NCBI GenBank assembly: GCA_016292145.1
Contig: JAEFBA010000001.1
Span: 32,653-96,652 of the forward strand
DNA length: 64,000 nucleotides
Source of the DNA: Saccharofermentans sp.
GTDB taxonomy: Bacteria; Bacillota; Clostridia; Saccharofermentanales; Saccharofermentanaceae
Direction of reading: 5' to 3'
The number at the start of each line of letters is the position of its first letter. Positions within the stretch are counted from its first letter, which is position 1. Position numbers and translations under genes: made by a program. The notes beneath the pieces were generated by a model that was not told where the DNA came from, made no database searches, and saw only the letters and a program-made list of their open reading frames with translations. Positions 54,372 through 63,959 of this stretch are shown here, in pieces.

Positions 54372-55250
54372 TTACCCCTGAGCGGAAGGAGCAGCGCTTT
54401 CCTCCGGTTCAACATAAGGGATCATGATAAATACGTCCTCAAGCTTACCGATCTGGGAATAAGGCCTGATGGTTGCTGTAACCTGGAGAGGATTGGAATT
54501 GTCGACTGATACGACGACACCGATCGGAATACCTTCCGGGAAAAGTCCTCCGTCACCTGAAGTTACGATCTCCATGCCTGCTTCAAGTCTCGCATCAGGA
54601 TCGATGTCTTTTGCAAGGCATAATCCTTTTCGCTTGAGCTCGGCATCACCATATACCATGAACGTCGCACCGTTAACTGCGTTAACCTTTGCAGATACCG
54701 CAAAGCCTTCGTGAAGGAGCGGCAATACTCTTGATTCCGTATCGGAAGTCTCTATAACTCGTCCTACCAGGTTCATCTCAACGTCAAGAACCGGGTATGA
54801 ATTACCTTCCTCAAGCACGATGCCGTCAGCTTTGCCGGCATTAAGCCTGATCGTGGAGAACCATTCATCAGATTCTCTCGAAAGGATCGAAGCACCGTAG
54901 ATTACATAGTTGCTGAACATATCCTTGATATGAAGAGCGTCCTTAAGCTCCTCATACCTCAATGCCGCCTCTTCGTTCTGCGTAAGGTGGTATCTTAAGT
55001 CAGCGATCTGCTCCTTAAGCGCTCTGTTCTCTTCTCTTATCGCAACACCGTCAGTTATGGCCGACCAGAAGTCGGTCAAAGTATCGCCTGCCCTCTTAAC
55101 GATAGACTGGGCAGGTGAACTTACGGACTGAACGGGCTTTAGAAGCTTCTTTACAGGGCTTCCCGGAAGCAGGCTCAAAACGGCAGCTGCTGCCAGAACA
55201 AGCAGAACGACCAGTGATATGAACCATTTGGACTTCAGCAGTTTTTTCAA
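54372..55250 (-). CDS. mreC: Rod shape-determining protein MreC
   Basis: A 292-residue bitopic protein: a signal/transmembrane helix at about 9-28, a coiled coil (about 70-108, ENRALKEQIADLRYHL) and two beta-barrel domains with GDGGLFPEGIPIGVV typical of MreC. It bridges MreB and the wall synthases. mreB is not upstream: the neighbour is a SEC-C gene. Good start ATG 55250. Confidence 0.93.
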   Translation of the reverse strand: MKKLLKSKWFISLVVLLVLAAAAVLSLLPGSPVKKLLKPVQSVSSPAQSIVKRAGDTLTDFWSAITDGVAIREENRALKEQIADLRYHLTQNEEAALRYEELKDALHIKDMFSNYVIYGASILSRESDEWFSTIRLNAGKADGIVLEEGNSYPVLDVEMNLVGRVIETSDTESRVLPLLHEGFAVSAKVNAVNGATFMVYGDAELKRKGLCLAKDIDPDARLEAGMEIVTSGDGGLFPEGIPIGVVVSVDNSNPLQVTATIRPYSQIGKLEDVFIMIPYVEPEESAAPSAQG

Positions 55251-55276
55251 GAATACTCCTCTGACTGTTTAACAGA

Positions 55277-55801
55277 TCAGCCCTTCTTGCCGCAGCAGTT
55301 CTTATACTTCTTGCCGGAACCGCAAGGGCAAGGATCGTTACGTCCGATATGATCGGAGTGAGCCATGTTGCTCTCACGGTATTCTCTTGTGATCTCGTTT
55401 CTCTTCTCTTCGGAGAGAATGTCCTTCCATGCCTTGATGTTGAAGAGCCAGTCAGCCTTTGCATCACGCATGTTGTAGTAGAGCTTCTCGTAATCGATTA
55501 CGAGCTTGATCTGATAGTCATCATCAATAGCTTCCATATCAAGATCGTCGCCGTTTGTAAGGCTGGACTTGATACCGTCGATGAATCCTACGAATACATC
55601 CATGGAATCCTTAGGGAATTCGAGCTTTCTTGCGAGCTCTGAAGCTGTGCCGTTAAGGAATTCCTCATTGTCAGGATAAGCGCCTAAGATCTTCTCGTAA
55701 GCGACCTTTTCGAGCGCATAATAACGGTTGATGTATTCCATATATTCCTGTCTGTTGGAAGCATCCTCTGATCTATCCATCCATGTCTTGTAATAACTCA
55801 T
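55277..55801 (-). CDS. SEC-C motif zinc-binding protein
   Basis: A 174-residue protein that is mostly alpha-helical and ends in [19 protein letters not shown], the SecA-type zinc motif, nearly the same as the SecA tail at 43812. Such motifs bind SecB or ribosomes in SecA, but free SEC-C proteins have no settled role. It is 20 nt downstream of icd and 26 nt upstream of mreC, so it is likely co-transcribed. Start ATG 55801. Confidence 0.85.
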   Translation of the reverse strand: MSYYKTWMDRSEDASNRQEYMEYINRYYALEKVAYEKILGAYPDNEEFLNGTASELARKLEFPKDSMDVFVGFIDGIKSSLTNGDDLDMEAIDDDYQIKLVIDYEKLYYNMRDAKADWLFNIKAWKDILSEEKRNEITREYRESNMAHSDHIGRNDPCPCGSGKKYKNCCGKKG

Positions 55802-55821
55802 TTTGATTTCCCTCCAAAATA

Positions 55822-57018
55822 TTAAAGCTTAGCAGCTACTGCCTTGAGGAATTCCTCAGTCGTAACCGTCTTCTTGTTGTCATTCTCGAGAAGATTATTA
55901 AGGTCTCCCGTGATGGTGCCTTCCTCGATCGTCTCGATAGAAGCCTTCTCGATCTTATCGGCAAATGCCTCCAGTTCAGGAAGGTTATCGAGCTGAGCTC
56001 TCTTTCTCAAAGCTCCGGACCATGCGAAAAGCGTAGCCATCGGGTTAGTTGATGTCTGCTCACCGTTAAGGTGTCTGTAATAGTGTCTTGTAACCGTGCC
56101 GTGAGCTGCCTCATACTCATAAACGCCCTTAGGCGAAACGAGAACGGATGTCATCATTGCAAGAGAACCGCATGCAGAAGCAAGCATGTCGCTCATGACG
56201 TCGCCGTCGTAATTCTTGAGCGCCCATACAAATCCGCCGGAAGAACGCATAACTCTGGCAACTGCATCATCGATGAGAGTATAGAAATATGTGATCCCGG
56301 CTGCTTCGTACTTAGCCTTATACTCGGCATCGTAAAGATTCTGGAAGATCTCCTTGAAACGGCCGTCATACTTCTTGGAAATAGTATCCTTTGTTGCGAA
56401 CCAGAGGTCCTGCTTTGTATCCAAAGCATATTCGAAGCATGATCTTGCGAAAGCCTCGATGGACTTATCTGTGTTGTAAAGACCCTGGACAACGCCGGAA
56501 TCCTTATATTCAAAGATCGTCTGGCTCTCCTGTCTTCCGTCGGGATATGTGATAACAAGGTCAGCTCTTGCAGGACCGTCTACAAGGAACTCAGTATCTC
56601 TGTAAACGTCACCGTAAGCATGTCTTGCGATCGTGATAGGCTTTTCCCAGCAGGAAACGAAAGGCTTGATGCCCTTAACGAGGATCGGAGCTCTGAAAAC
56701 GGTACCGTCAAGGATAGCTCTGATAGTTCCGTTAGGGCTCTTCCACATCGTGTGGAGGTTATACTCGGTCATTCTCTGGGCGTTAGGTGTTATAGTTGCG
56801 CACTTAACTGCAACGCCGAGCTCGTTAGTCCTGTTAGCTGCATCGATAGTAACCTGGTCAGCTGTCTCGTCCCTGTGCTTGAGGCCCAAGTCGAAATACT
56901 CGGTCTTCAAATCAACATAAGGCAGGATGATAATATCCTTTATCTGCTTCCAGATAATTCTTGTCATCTCGTCCCCGTCCATCTCTACGAGGGGGGTCTT
57001 CATCTGAATCTTAGCCAT
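55822..57018 (-). CDS. icd: Isocitrate dehydrogenase, NADP-dependent (type II, eukaryote-like)
   Basis: A 398-residue dehydrogenase of the type II subfamily, shared with mitochondrial/cytosolic eukaryotic enzymes. Diagnostic are [47 protein letters not shown] (substrate loop) and [23 protein letters not shown] (cofactor side). It turns isocitrate into 2-oxoglutarate and NADPH. No other TCA gene is nearby. It has its own promoter and leads the icd-secC-mreCD-mrdA run. Confidence 0.96.
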   Translation of the reverse strand: MAKIQMKTPLVEMDGDEMTRIIWKQIKDIIILPYVDLKTEYFDLGLKHRDETADQVTIDAANRTNELGVAVKCATITPNAQRMTEYNLHTMWKSPNGTIRAILDGTVFRAPILVKGIKPFVSCWEKPITIARHAYGDVYRDTEFLVDGPARADLVITYPDGRQESQTIFEYKDSGVVQGLYNTDKSIEAFARSCFEYALDTKQDLWFATKDTISKKYDGRFKEIFQNLYDAEYKAKYEAAGITYFYTLIDDAVARVMRSSGGFVWALKNYDGDVMSDMLASACGSLAMMTSVLVSPKGVYEYEAAHGTVTRHYYRHLNGEQTSTNPMATLFAWSGALRKRAQLDNLPELEAFADKIEKASIETIEEGTITGDLNNLLENDNKKTVTTEEFLKAVAAKL

Positions 57019-57050
57019 AAGATCTCCATTCTTATAAATAATACTAGAAG

Positions 57051-57079
57051 ATTTTAAGTCATTAGTACCCTAACGTCAA
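57051..57079 (-). promoter_or_regulatory. Promoter of icd
   Basis: -35 TTGACG (57074-57079), an exact 17-bp spacer and -10 TAAAAT (57051-57056). Confidence 0.8.
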
Positions 57080-57129
57080 ATAGGATAATGGGGAAAAAAC
57101 AAATGAAAACCAACAAAAAATCTGTCGGT

Positions 57130-58170
57130 TCAGACGTTGGTCCTTGCAGATGCCTTAACGAGGATTATCTCCAGCGAATAGCGCTCGTCGATAAGACCGT
57201 GCTTAAACTCACTGTCGGAGTCCGATGCCGCAAGATACAGTGAGATAAGGCTCTTCAAGCTGAAATTCTGCGCCTGGGAAACGAGTTTTTTGGCCCTGAA
57301 ATCGTTCATGCCGGTCCTGTCGACAAGTCTTGCGGCATTTCCAGCTTCCTTTGCCATTATCAGAGCCTTTATGTGATTGACGATGGAAACCCTTATCCTC
57401 GGAAGAGGTTCCTTGTTTGCAATGAGCTTATCGAGCGTACCAAGCGCAGTACTGGCGTTGCCGGAACCGCATGCGTCCATGATGTCGAAGATCTTGCCGC
57501 TCAAATCCGGCGGGCAGCAAAGCTCGACTATGTCGGGCGTAATCTCCGAATAACCCTTGCCCTGACAGTATAACGTGAGCTTGTTGATCTCGTTTACAAG
57601 CTCCATCATGTTGTTTGCACATCTCGAAGCCATTGAATTAGCGGCCTCAAAGCCGATCTTAATGTTCTCTTTGGCAAATCTCTTGCTTATCCAGCCCGAG
57701 AGCTCGTCTTCCTCAAATCCGCTCATCGATGCGACGGTGCCATACTGCAGGAAGGCCTTGAATGTCTTCTTTCTGCTGTCTGCGGTCTCCTCGAAAAAGA
57801 CTACGACCGCTGATGACGGGATATCCTTTAAGATCTCAAGGTCCTTATCGGAAAGCTCTCTGTTCGGAAGTCCCGACTGCTTGATGACTATAAGCCTCTT
57901 AGGCGACATCCAAGGCGGCATGGAGACAAGCTCTTCAAGCCTGCCCATATCGAACTTATCGCCTGTTCTGGTATCTATTACCGCATAGTCCATGTCCTCT
58001 GCACCTTCGCCGAGGCATGACTTCTTAAGCATGGAAACAGCGCCGTCGAGCATATAGTCCTCAGTGCCATATAAGAGGACAAGCCCTAAAGAATCAGCTT
58101 CCTTGCTGATCTTTGCAAGCATCTGACGGGAATTCAAGACTCCCTTGGGCAATGCCTTCGGCTTAGCCAA
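57130..58170 (-). CDS. holA: DNA polymerase III subunit delta
   Basis: A 346-residue clamp-loader subunit. The N-terminal AAA-like fold has LLYGTEDYMLDGAVSMLKKSC, and a conserved PPWMSPKRLIVIK segment; the collar domain lies at the C-terminus. No Walker A is expected for delta. The start is TTG at 58170 with AAGGAG upstream, overlapping the lysozyme stop by 8 nt. It loads the sliding clamp in replication. Confidence 0.92.
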   Translation of the reverse strand: MAKPKALPKGVLNSRQMLAKISKEADSLGLVLLYGTEDYMLDGAVSMLKKSCLGEGAEDMDYAVIDTRTGDKFDMGRLEELVSMPPWMSPKRLIVIKQSGLPNRELSDKDLEILKDIPSSAVVVFFEETADSRKKTFKAFLQYGTVASMSGFEEDELSGWISKRFAKENIKIGFEAANSMASRCANNMMELVNEINKLTLYCQGKGYSEITPDIVELCCPPDLSGKIFDIMDACGSGNASTALGTLDKLIANKEPLPRIRVSIVNHIKALIMAKEAGNAARLVDRTGMNDFRAKKLVSQAQNFSLKSLISLYLAASDSDSEFKHGLIDERYSLEIILVKASARTNV

Positions 58171-59374
58171 CTACATCTCCTTCTCCGGTATCACCGCCGG
58201 ACGAACCGGTGCCGAAGACCTCAGGATACTTGCTCTTAAAGAGGATATCCGTATCGACGTCTTCAGAACATCCGTCGATCCTTCCGATCGAACCTGTCTG
58301 CCAGATGGAGTAATCACCCTCATAGGAGGTCTGCTTAACATAATGGGCAAGCCATACATCGTAACCGGCAGGGTCCCAGATGATCTCGAGATAATACTTG
58401 CTCGCATAAAGAATGGTCTTATAACCGTTCTGAGCCATGATATCCGCAAATTCATAGAACAGGTTGTTGATATCAACGATGCTCATCTTATATTTCTGGA
58501 AATTCCACCAGCTCTCCCAGTCAAATGCGACAGGAAGATCGATCTGCTTGCCGTTAAGCACCTTAAGGAGCTCTGCCGTATGCTCATGGAGCATCTCAAT
58601 GGTGCTGTCAGTGGAATAATAATATACGCCGATCTTAAGTCCTGCAGCCTTTGCATCCGCATAATACTGCTCGAACTTACGGTCTGTTCCCAGTTCGTTA
58701 TTGTTATAGATCATGGCTCTTAAGTATACGAACTCGCAGCCTGCAGCCTTAACCTTATTAAAGTCTATGTCGCCCTGATATCTTGAGACGTCAATGCCGT
58801 AAGCGATATCGCTGTCAGGATATCTTGCCATGAAATCACTGTATTTAAGCGTCGTGTGGGTATCAGAGCCTCCGCCACCGCCGCCGCTGTTGCTCGGCTT
58901 ATAGACCTTGACAGTCATGCTGCCCGTCTTGGTATTGCCGGCATCATCGGTAAGAGTGATCGTAACGGGATAGCTTCCGACTGTGGAAGTATCGACCTCG
59001 CCGTCTACAGTGATATCGACATCAGCATCGCAGTTGTCAATGTAGCCGATATGCTTCTGGATATTGAATTCATTGCCGACCTTAATGCTCACTGATTCGG
59101 GAAGGCTCAAAAACATAGGAGCCTTGGTGTCTTCCTCCGGCATATCCATATGGGGCTTGGCCGGCGTCGGACTGGGTGAAGGTGTCGGTGTCTCAGTAGG
59201 TTCGGGTGTGACCTGTGGCTCAGTCTCGGTAATCTCCGAAGACTCGAGCATGTTGGCATCAGAGCTTTCACCTGCTCCCGGCATACTGCATCCGGTCAGG
59301 GATACGAGTGATATTGATGCCGCAACGGCTGCTGCGGCTGCTGTAACTAATAATCTGTGTAGTCTTAAATGCAT
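58163..59374 (-). CDS. Lipoprotein GH25 lysozyme with an Ig-like domain
   Basis: A 403-residue exported protein. Signal with lipobox LTGC (Cys about 29), a Pro/Thr linker, an Ig-like domain of the DUF5011 type (about 97-175: VDITVDGEVDTSTVGSYPVTITLTDD in part) and a GH25 muramidase with YGIDVSRYQGDIDF and the catalytic DWE in LPVAFDWESWW, then DVWLAHY and YSIWQTGS. It cuts the glycan chain. ATG at 59374 follows GGAATGGAG. Followed by holA with an overlap. Confidence 0.92.
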   Translation of the reverse strand: MHLRLHRLLVTAAAAAVAASISLVSLTGCSMPGAGESSDANMLESSEITETEPQVTPEPTETPTPSPSPTPAKPHMDMPEEDTKAPMFLSLPESVSIKVGNEFNIQKHIGYIDNCDADVDITVDGEVDTSTVGSYPVTITLTDDAGNTKTGSMTVKVYKPSNSGGGGGGSDTHTTLKYSDFMARYPDSDIAYGIDVSRYQGDIDFNKVKAAGCEFVYLRAMIYNNNELGTDRKFEQYYADAKAAGLKIGVYYYSTDSTIEMLHEHTAELLKVLNGKQIDLPVAFDWESWWNFQKYKMSIVDINNLFYEFADIMAQNGYKTILYASKYYLEIIWDPAGYDVWLAHYVKQTSYEGDYSIWQTGSIGRIDGCSEDVDTDILFKSKYPEVFGTGSSGGDTGEGDVVG

Positions 59375-59431
59375 GTTTCTCCATTCCTCCGGCACCTGGC
59401 CGGTCCTTTCCTGTATTCCCATACAGAATCG

Positions 59432-59437
59432 ATTATA
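59432..59437 (-). promoter_or_regulatory. Candidate -10 box of the lysozyme-holA pair
   Basis: TATAAT, about 58 nt before the ATG. The -35 is unclear (TTGAAA at only 15 bp). Confidence 0.5.
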
Positions 59438-59506
59438 ACAAACAGATTACAATTTCAAGTGCGGTTTATAGGACAATTTATGGCAAAGAAATATATAAAA
59501 TACAGT

Positions 59507-61891
59507 TCAATATTCCAGTACCACCGCCCCTTCAAGATCGGTCCTGAACACATCGCATCCATATGATTCAAGGCGTTCTATAGTTGCCGGGGCAGGATGC
59601 CCGTAGAAATTGTTCTCTCCTACCGAGATCACGGCGACAGAAGGCGAACAGGCCTTAATAAATTCAGCCGTAGATGAATATTTAGAGCCGTGATGCGCAA
59701 CTTTGAGGATGTCGCAGTCAAGGTCAGGCAAATCTGCGATCAGGAGCTTTTCGGTATCTTTGCCTATGTCGCCGGTGAAAAGGATATCCACCGGATCCTC
59801 ACATTCTATGTGGAGCCTGGCCACCAGGCTCTCCTCATTGCCGCCTCCCTTACCGGAATAAGGATAAAGGACATCCATATATACAGATTCGGATATGAAG
59901 AACCTGCTGCCGGCCGGGGCAGGTTCAAGCTGACTTAAGTACATGGCCTTTTCGCTGCTGTTCAGGCCTGTGGACTTGAAGAAATCCTTTACATCCTTGT
60001 CCCGGTCATCCGGACCGGGCACATAGGATGTGATTATCCTCTTTGTCCTCCCCTGAACACAAAGCGCGGCTATCCCTCCCGAATGGTCTACATCCCAGTG
60101 GCTCATGACACAAATGTCGACCCGGCTGATGCCGTAATAATCGAGCAGATCCGTTACGGTCGAGGCACCTTCCTCGTAAGTTCCGGCATCGATCAGGCAG
60201 GTGCTCTCAGGTGTCATGATCAGACAGCAGTCACCCTGGCCGACATCTGCAAAGACCACCCTGCAGTAAGACTTGTTGATAAAATAAAACACATTGAATC
60301 CGACAATTACTGCAAGAACAGGACAGATGATCTTCAGGGCAATGCGTCTTAACATGCCCGGCGGCAGGAAAAACATGAATAAAGTTACCGCAGAAACCAT
60401 AAGTAATGCCTTAGGCAGATGGACCGGCGCCCCGCTCTGTTCGCTCAGCCTGCAGCCGTACTTCACAAGCTTTTCGAGCGCCTTGATGCACAAGAGGAGC
60501 GGAGATGAGAGATAAGCGGACCAGAAAGGCATCAAAAGGCATAGGAAAACGCACGGAATAAAGAATGTGCAGGCAAGCCCGGCGATGAAGGAACCCGCGA
60601 TCTGAATGAGGATGTGTTCAATATCCGGCCTCATCGAGATCTCTGACCAGAACGGAAGCATGCCAAGGCCAGCACCTGCCGCGGCAGCCAAGACAGAAGA
60701 TATTTTCCCGCCCAAATGAAGACGCATAAGAAGTTCTGTCAGTTTCCCGCTGCAGACCTTTATTCCAAGCACTGCGCAAAAGCTCATCTGAAAGCCTGAT
60801 GACAATGGGCAGAACGGATCTGCCAGAGTCATCACGACGGACGCAAGGCACAATGAAGACAGCCAGTCTCTCCCGGCAAACAGGCAAATACTCATTATCG
60901 CCGCCCTCGTGACCGAATCACCCCAGCCGGTCAAAGAGCCTATGAGTATGCAGAACAGAGTATGCACGGCAAATGCGCTTTTACGCTTTAATCTTAAGGC
61001 ATTGAGCACCATCGGAAGACAGACAAGGAAGCCTGAAAAATGCGTACCCGATACAGCCAGCAGATGCGAGCAGCATGACATCTTGAAGTCGCGCCTGACA
61101 GACTCGCCGATCAGTGATTTGTCACCTGTGCAGACAGCAGCCGCAAGTGCTCTCGAAGAGCCGTCAAATGCTGATGATACGGCATTTAAGGCCTCTTCCC
61201 TGAGCTCGAAAAAGAAATTCTGTATATAACCTGTCATCCCTGCCCCAAAGGAGCTCTTCAAAACATCAAAACTGTCACAGGTTATCACATACAAAACGCC
61301 CTGTTTCTTAAGGTATCCGCGGTAATCAAATTCGCCGGGATTGCCGGCTTTACGAGGTTCCTTGATCTTCCCCTGCAAAGACAGGATGTCTCCCGGCTTA
61401 ACAGACTTAAACGCAGGATCATTTCCATAGTATTTCAGGACGCTTAAAGCGCCTCCCTCCAGTCTTACGACAATATCCCTGTCACCTGACATATCACGGG
61501 AAACAGATGTGACACGGCACAGGAATTCAGTGTTATTCAGGTCTTCACGCGCATTAAGCCTGGAAGAAATATAAAATCCGCTATTTATGAAGATCAGACA
61601 GATCAGGATAGCCGGAAACACTGCATTTGCCGCCCTCTTAAACCGCCTGAGGAAGACTCCTGCAAATACTATAGACACGCTCATTACTGCAGCCGGGATC
61701 ACCGACTCAGTCAGGAAACTGAGTATACAGCACGCCGTAAGCAATATCGCAGGGATCAGAAGCGGCCTTCTTGTCACGGCCTGCTCAAGACCTGCAAGAT
61801 CACACAAACGGGATCTTATCAGGTTCATAAGGCGTTCTGCTGCACTCCGCCGCCCCGGATATCCGGACGTTTTGCCATAAAAGTCGTTCAT
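59507..61891 (-). CDS. comEC: DNA uptake channel ComEC/Rec2
   Basis: A 794-residue membrane protein required for transport of single-stranded DNA in competence. It has the DUF4131-like N-terminus, the ComEC/Rec2 membrane core (HLLAVSGTHFSGFL, SVTRAAIMSICLFAG) and a C-terminal metallo-beta-lactamase domain (FADVGQGDCCLIMTPEST and SHWDVDHSGG). comEA is not nearby. No Shine-Dalgarno sequence is close to the ATG. The upstream region carries phased CGACA motifs and a 12-bp inverted repeat, seen also in front of the pseudopilin operon. Confidence 0.93.
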   Translation of the reverse strand: MNDFYGKTSGYPGRRSAAERLMNLIRSRLCDLAGLEQAVTRRPLLIPAILLTACCILSFLTESVIPAAVMSVSIVFAGVFLRRFKRAANAVFPAILICLIFINSGFYISSRLNAREDLNNTEFLCRVTSVSRDMSGDRDIVVRLEGGALSVLKYYGNDPAFKSVKPGDILSLQGKIKEPRKAGNPGEFDYRGYLKKQGVLYVITCDSFDVLKSSFGAGMTGYIQNFFFELREEALNAVSSAFDGSSRALAAAVCTGDKSLIGESVRRDFKMSCCSHLLAVSGTHFSGFLVCLPMVLNALRLKRKSAFAVHTLFCILIGSLTGWGDSVTRAAIMSICLFAGRDWLSSLCLASVVMTLADPFCPLSSGFQMSFCAVLGIKVCSGKLTELLMRLHLGGKISSVLAAAAGAGLGMLPFWSEISMRPDIEHILIQIAGSFIAGLACTFFIPCVFLCLLMPFWSAYLSSPLLLCIKALEKLVKYGCRLSEQSGAPVHLPKALLMVSAVTLFMFFLPPGMLRRIALKIICPVLAVIVGFNVFYFINKSYCRVVFADVGQGDCCLIMTPESTCLIDAGTYEEGASTVTDLLDYYGISRVDICVMSHWDVDHSGGIAALCVQGRTKRIITSYVPGPDDRDKDVKDFFKSTGLNSSEKAMYLSQLEPAPAGSRFFISESVYMDVLYPYSGKGGGNEESLVARLHIECEDPVDILFTGDIGKDTEKLLIADLPDLDCDILKVAHHGSKYSSTAEFIKACSPSVAVISVGENNFYGHPAPATIERLESYGCDVFRTDLEGAVVLEY

Positions 61892-61913
61892 GTTAAAATT
61901 CTAATGCGGACCC

Positions 61914-61974
61914 TTGTCGGTTTTCGTCTCGATTTTCGCGACAAGATCTACAGGAAAACCGACAAAATACGACA
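61914..61974. promoter_or_regulatory. CGACA motifs and 12-bp inverted repeat between comEC and engB
   Basis: An exact inverted repeat, TTGTCGGTTTTC (61914-61925) and GAAAACCGACAA (61954-61965). CGACA also starts at 61939, 61960 and 61970, spaced 21 and 10 bp (two and one helical turns). It lies 23 nt upstream of the comEC ATG and 30 nt from the engB ATG. Confidence 0.6.
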
Positions 61975-62003
61975 AGATCAACACTTTGGACAGAGTTATA
62001 TAC

Positions 62004-62609
62004 ATGGCAATTAATTACGGAAAGATCAGATATCTTAAGACCTGTGCTTCTACAAAAGACCTCCCTGACGAGACACTCCCGGAGATCGTTCTTGCCGGCA
62101 GATCCAATGTCGGTAAGTCTTCCCTTGTTAACGCCCTCGGCGGGAACAGGAAACTTGCAAGAGTATCCCAGACGCCGGGTAAGACCCAGCAGATCATCTA
62201 TTTTGACATGGACAGCCAGGCGATCCTGGCAGACCTTCCGGGCTACGGCTTTTCGAAGGCTTCGAAAGACAAGTCCAAAGGCTTTTCCGAGCTTTGCGAC
62301 AACTATTTCAGGGTTAGAAAAGGCATCGACCTTGTTCTTTTGCTGATAGACATTAGGCATGAACCATCAAATGACGATATCGGAATGTTAAATTACCTCA
62401 ACAGCGTAGGGCTTCCATACTTTTTGGTCTTCACAAAATGCGACAAGCTTTCTGCCCAGCAGGTCAGGAAGCAGCTTCAGATGATGTCAAATTGTCTTGA
62501 TTTTGCCGAAGAAGCCCGTATTTTCGCGGTTTCTTCGAGTGAGACCAATCCGCAAAAAGCAGGAATAAATGATTTAAAGCAGGCCCTATCTGATGAGGTA
62601 TGCAAATAA
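62004..62609 (+). CDS. engB: Ribosome biogenesis GTPase EngB (YsxC)
   Basis: A 201-residue GTPase needed for 50S assembly and cell division. G1 GRSNVGKSSLVNAL, the TPGKTQQI switch region, G3 DLPGYG, G4 TKCD and G5 SSSE are all intact. The ATG at 62004 is chosen because the conserved N-terminus (MAINYGKIRYLKTC) starts there; the frame is open from 61914 but crosses the repeats. The ribosome site is poor. Confidence 0.95.
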   Translation: MAINYGKIRYLKTCASTKDLPDETLPEIVLAGRSNVGKSSLVNALGGNRKLARVSQTPGKTQQIIYFDMDSQAILADLPGYGFSKASKDKSKGFSELCDNYFRVRKGIDLVLLLIDIRHEPSNDDIGMLNYLNSVGLPYFLVFTKCDKLSAQQVRKQLQMMSNCLDFAEEARIFAVSSSETNPQKAGINDLKQALSDEVCK

Positions 62610-62658
62610 TGAACAATCTTTTTATTACTTTTCGTGCAAATTTTTGTATGACAGTCCT

Positions 62659-62686
62659 TTGAAATATTTTTTTACTTAGATATCAT
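62659..62686 (+). promoter_or_regulatory. Promoter of the PRPP-synthetase-like gene
   Basis: -35 TTGAAA (62659-62664), a 16-bp spacer and -10 TATCAT (62681-62686); the leader is short, with AGGGGG 12 nt before the ATG. Confidence 0.65.
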
Positions 62687-62721
62687 TTAATTAGCTTCAT
62701 TTTAGGGGGTATCTTGTTGCC

Positions 62722-63936
62722 ATGAGTGACTTAGAAGTCAATAAAGACTTTAAGCCTATTACTTTGGCACCTTTCGGCCCTATCGGGATTATTGCGCATA
62801 CTTCCAATAAAGAATTCGTTAAAGCCGTTTCTGACGACCTTTCCGTCAGGAGGAAGCGCCGTGCATTAAGACCCGAGAACAGGTATGCAAATGATCCGGG
62901 TTATGCTCGTGACAACTATATTTTCGATACAGAACTTATCAGATTCCAGACAGGTGAAGGCAAGTTCTCCATTGGCGAGAGCGTCAGAGGTCACGATATT
63001 TTCGTAATTACCGACGTTCTTTCCCACAACATGGAGCTCGACCTCCTCGAAGGAACCCATGTCATCTCCCCTGATGACCAGTATATGGACCTCTTAAGGA
63101 TCCTTTCCGTACTTAAGGGCAAGGCTAAGAGGATCAATGTCATCATGCCCTTCGTTTACGAAGGCAGACGCGAGAAGCTTGAATCACACAGAGAATCATA
63201 CGACTGTGCAGACGTTCTCAAGAAGCTTTACAAACTGGGCGTATCGAACCTCATTGTATTCGATCCCCACGATGCCAGAATTGAAAATGCGGTACCCCTC
63301 ATGTCGATCGAGATGCCGCGTTGTCAATTCAAGATGACCTCCACCCTCTTGAATTGTTTTGATACCCTCAAGCTGGATAAGGATCATACGCTCGTGGTAA
63401 GCCCTGATGAGACAGGTGTATCGCGGGCTATTTTTTACGCATCTCACCTGAATCTTCCTTTAAGCCTGTTCTACAGGAAATATACCGGCAAGCCCGGCCA
63501 GAACGGAAAGATCTTCGAATATCTGGGAGAAGATGTCACGGGCAAGGATATCCTCCTTATCGATGACATGATAAATTCAGGCAACACTATGCTCAGGACC
63601 GCTGAACAGCTTAAAGCTGCAGGAGCTAAGGATATTTACTGCATGGCTCCCTTTGCGCTCTTCACCAACGGTCTTGAGGTATTTGATGAAGCATTCGCCA
63701 AGAAAACGATCAAGTGCATTTGTACGACAAACCTTATTTATGCACCCGATGAACTTCAGACACGCGAATGGTACATCCAGGCTGATATGGTTCCTTACAT
63801 GGGACGTATCATCGACGCACTTAACACAGACGAATCTATTTACGACCTGATCAATTCGACTTCGAGACTGCAAGATCTCGCAAGCCAGATGAAGATCAGT
63901 GACCTTATAGATGAAGACGACACAGAAACTATTTAA
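62722..63936 (+). CDS. Ribose-phosphate pyrophosphokinase-like protein (enlarged)
   Basis: A 404-residue relative of PRPP synthetase (normally about 315). The PRPP-binding loop is clear, KDILLIDDMINSGNTM (about residues 276-291). The FDPHDARIENAV region corresponds to the catalytic flexible-loop neighbourhood, but PGYARDNYIFDTELIRF and other N-terminal parts differ from the usual YVARQDRK-type ATP loop; the matching region here reads MPFVYEGRREKLESHRES. A Glu/Asp-rich tail ends the protein. It probably makes PRPP for purines, but a divergent or regulatory homologue is possible. Confidence 0.75.
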   Translation: MSDLEVNKDFKPITLAPFGPIGIIAHTSNKEFVKAVSDDLSVRRKRRALRPENRYANDPGYARDNYIFDTELIRFQTGEGKFSIGESVRGHDIFVITDVLSHNMELDLLEGTHVISPDDQYMDLLRILSVLKGKAKRINVIMPFVYEGRREKLESHRESYDCADVLKKLYKLGVSNLIVFDPHDARIENAVPLMSIEMPRCQFKMTSTLLNCFDTLKLDKDHTLVVSPDETGVSRAIFYASHLNLPLSLFYRKYTGKPGQNGKIFEYLGEDVTGKDILLIDDMINSGNTMLRTAEQLKAAGAKDIYCMAPFALFTNGLEVFDEAFAKKTIKCICTTNLIYAPDELQTREWYIQADMVPYMGRIIDALNTDESIYDLINSTSRLQDLASQMKISDLIDEDDTETI

Positions 63937-63959
63937 GGCATGAAAGGCAGGCTGCAATT

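Noticed and set aside
57080..57135. Terminator of holA
   Set aside because: Only a 4-bp stem (TCTG/CAGA) before TTTTTT; too weak to list.
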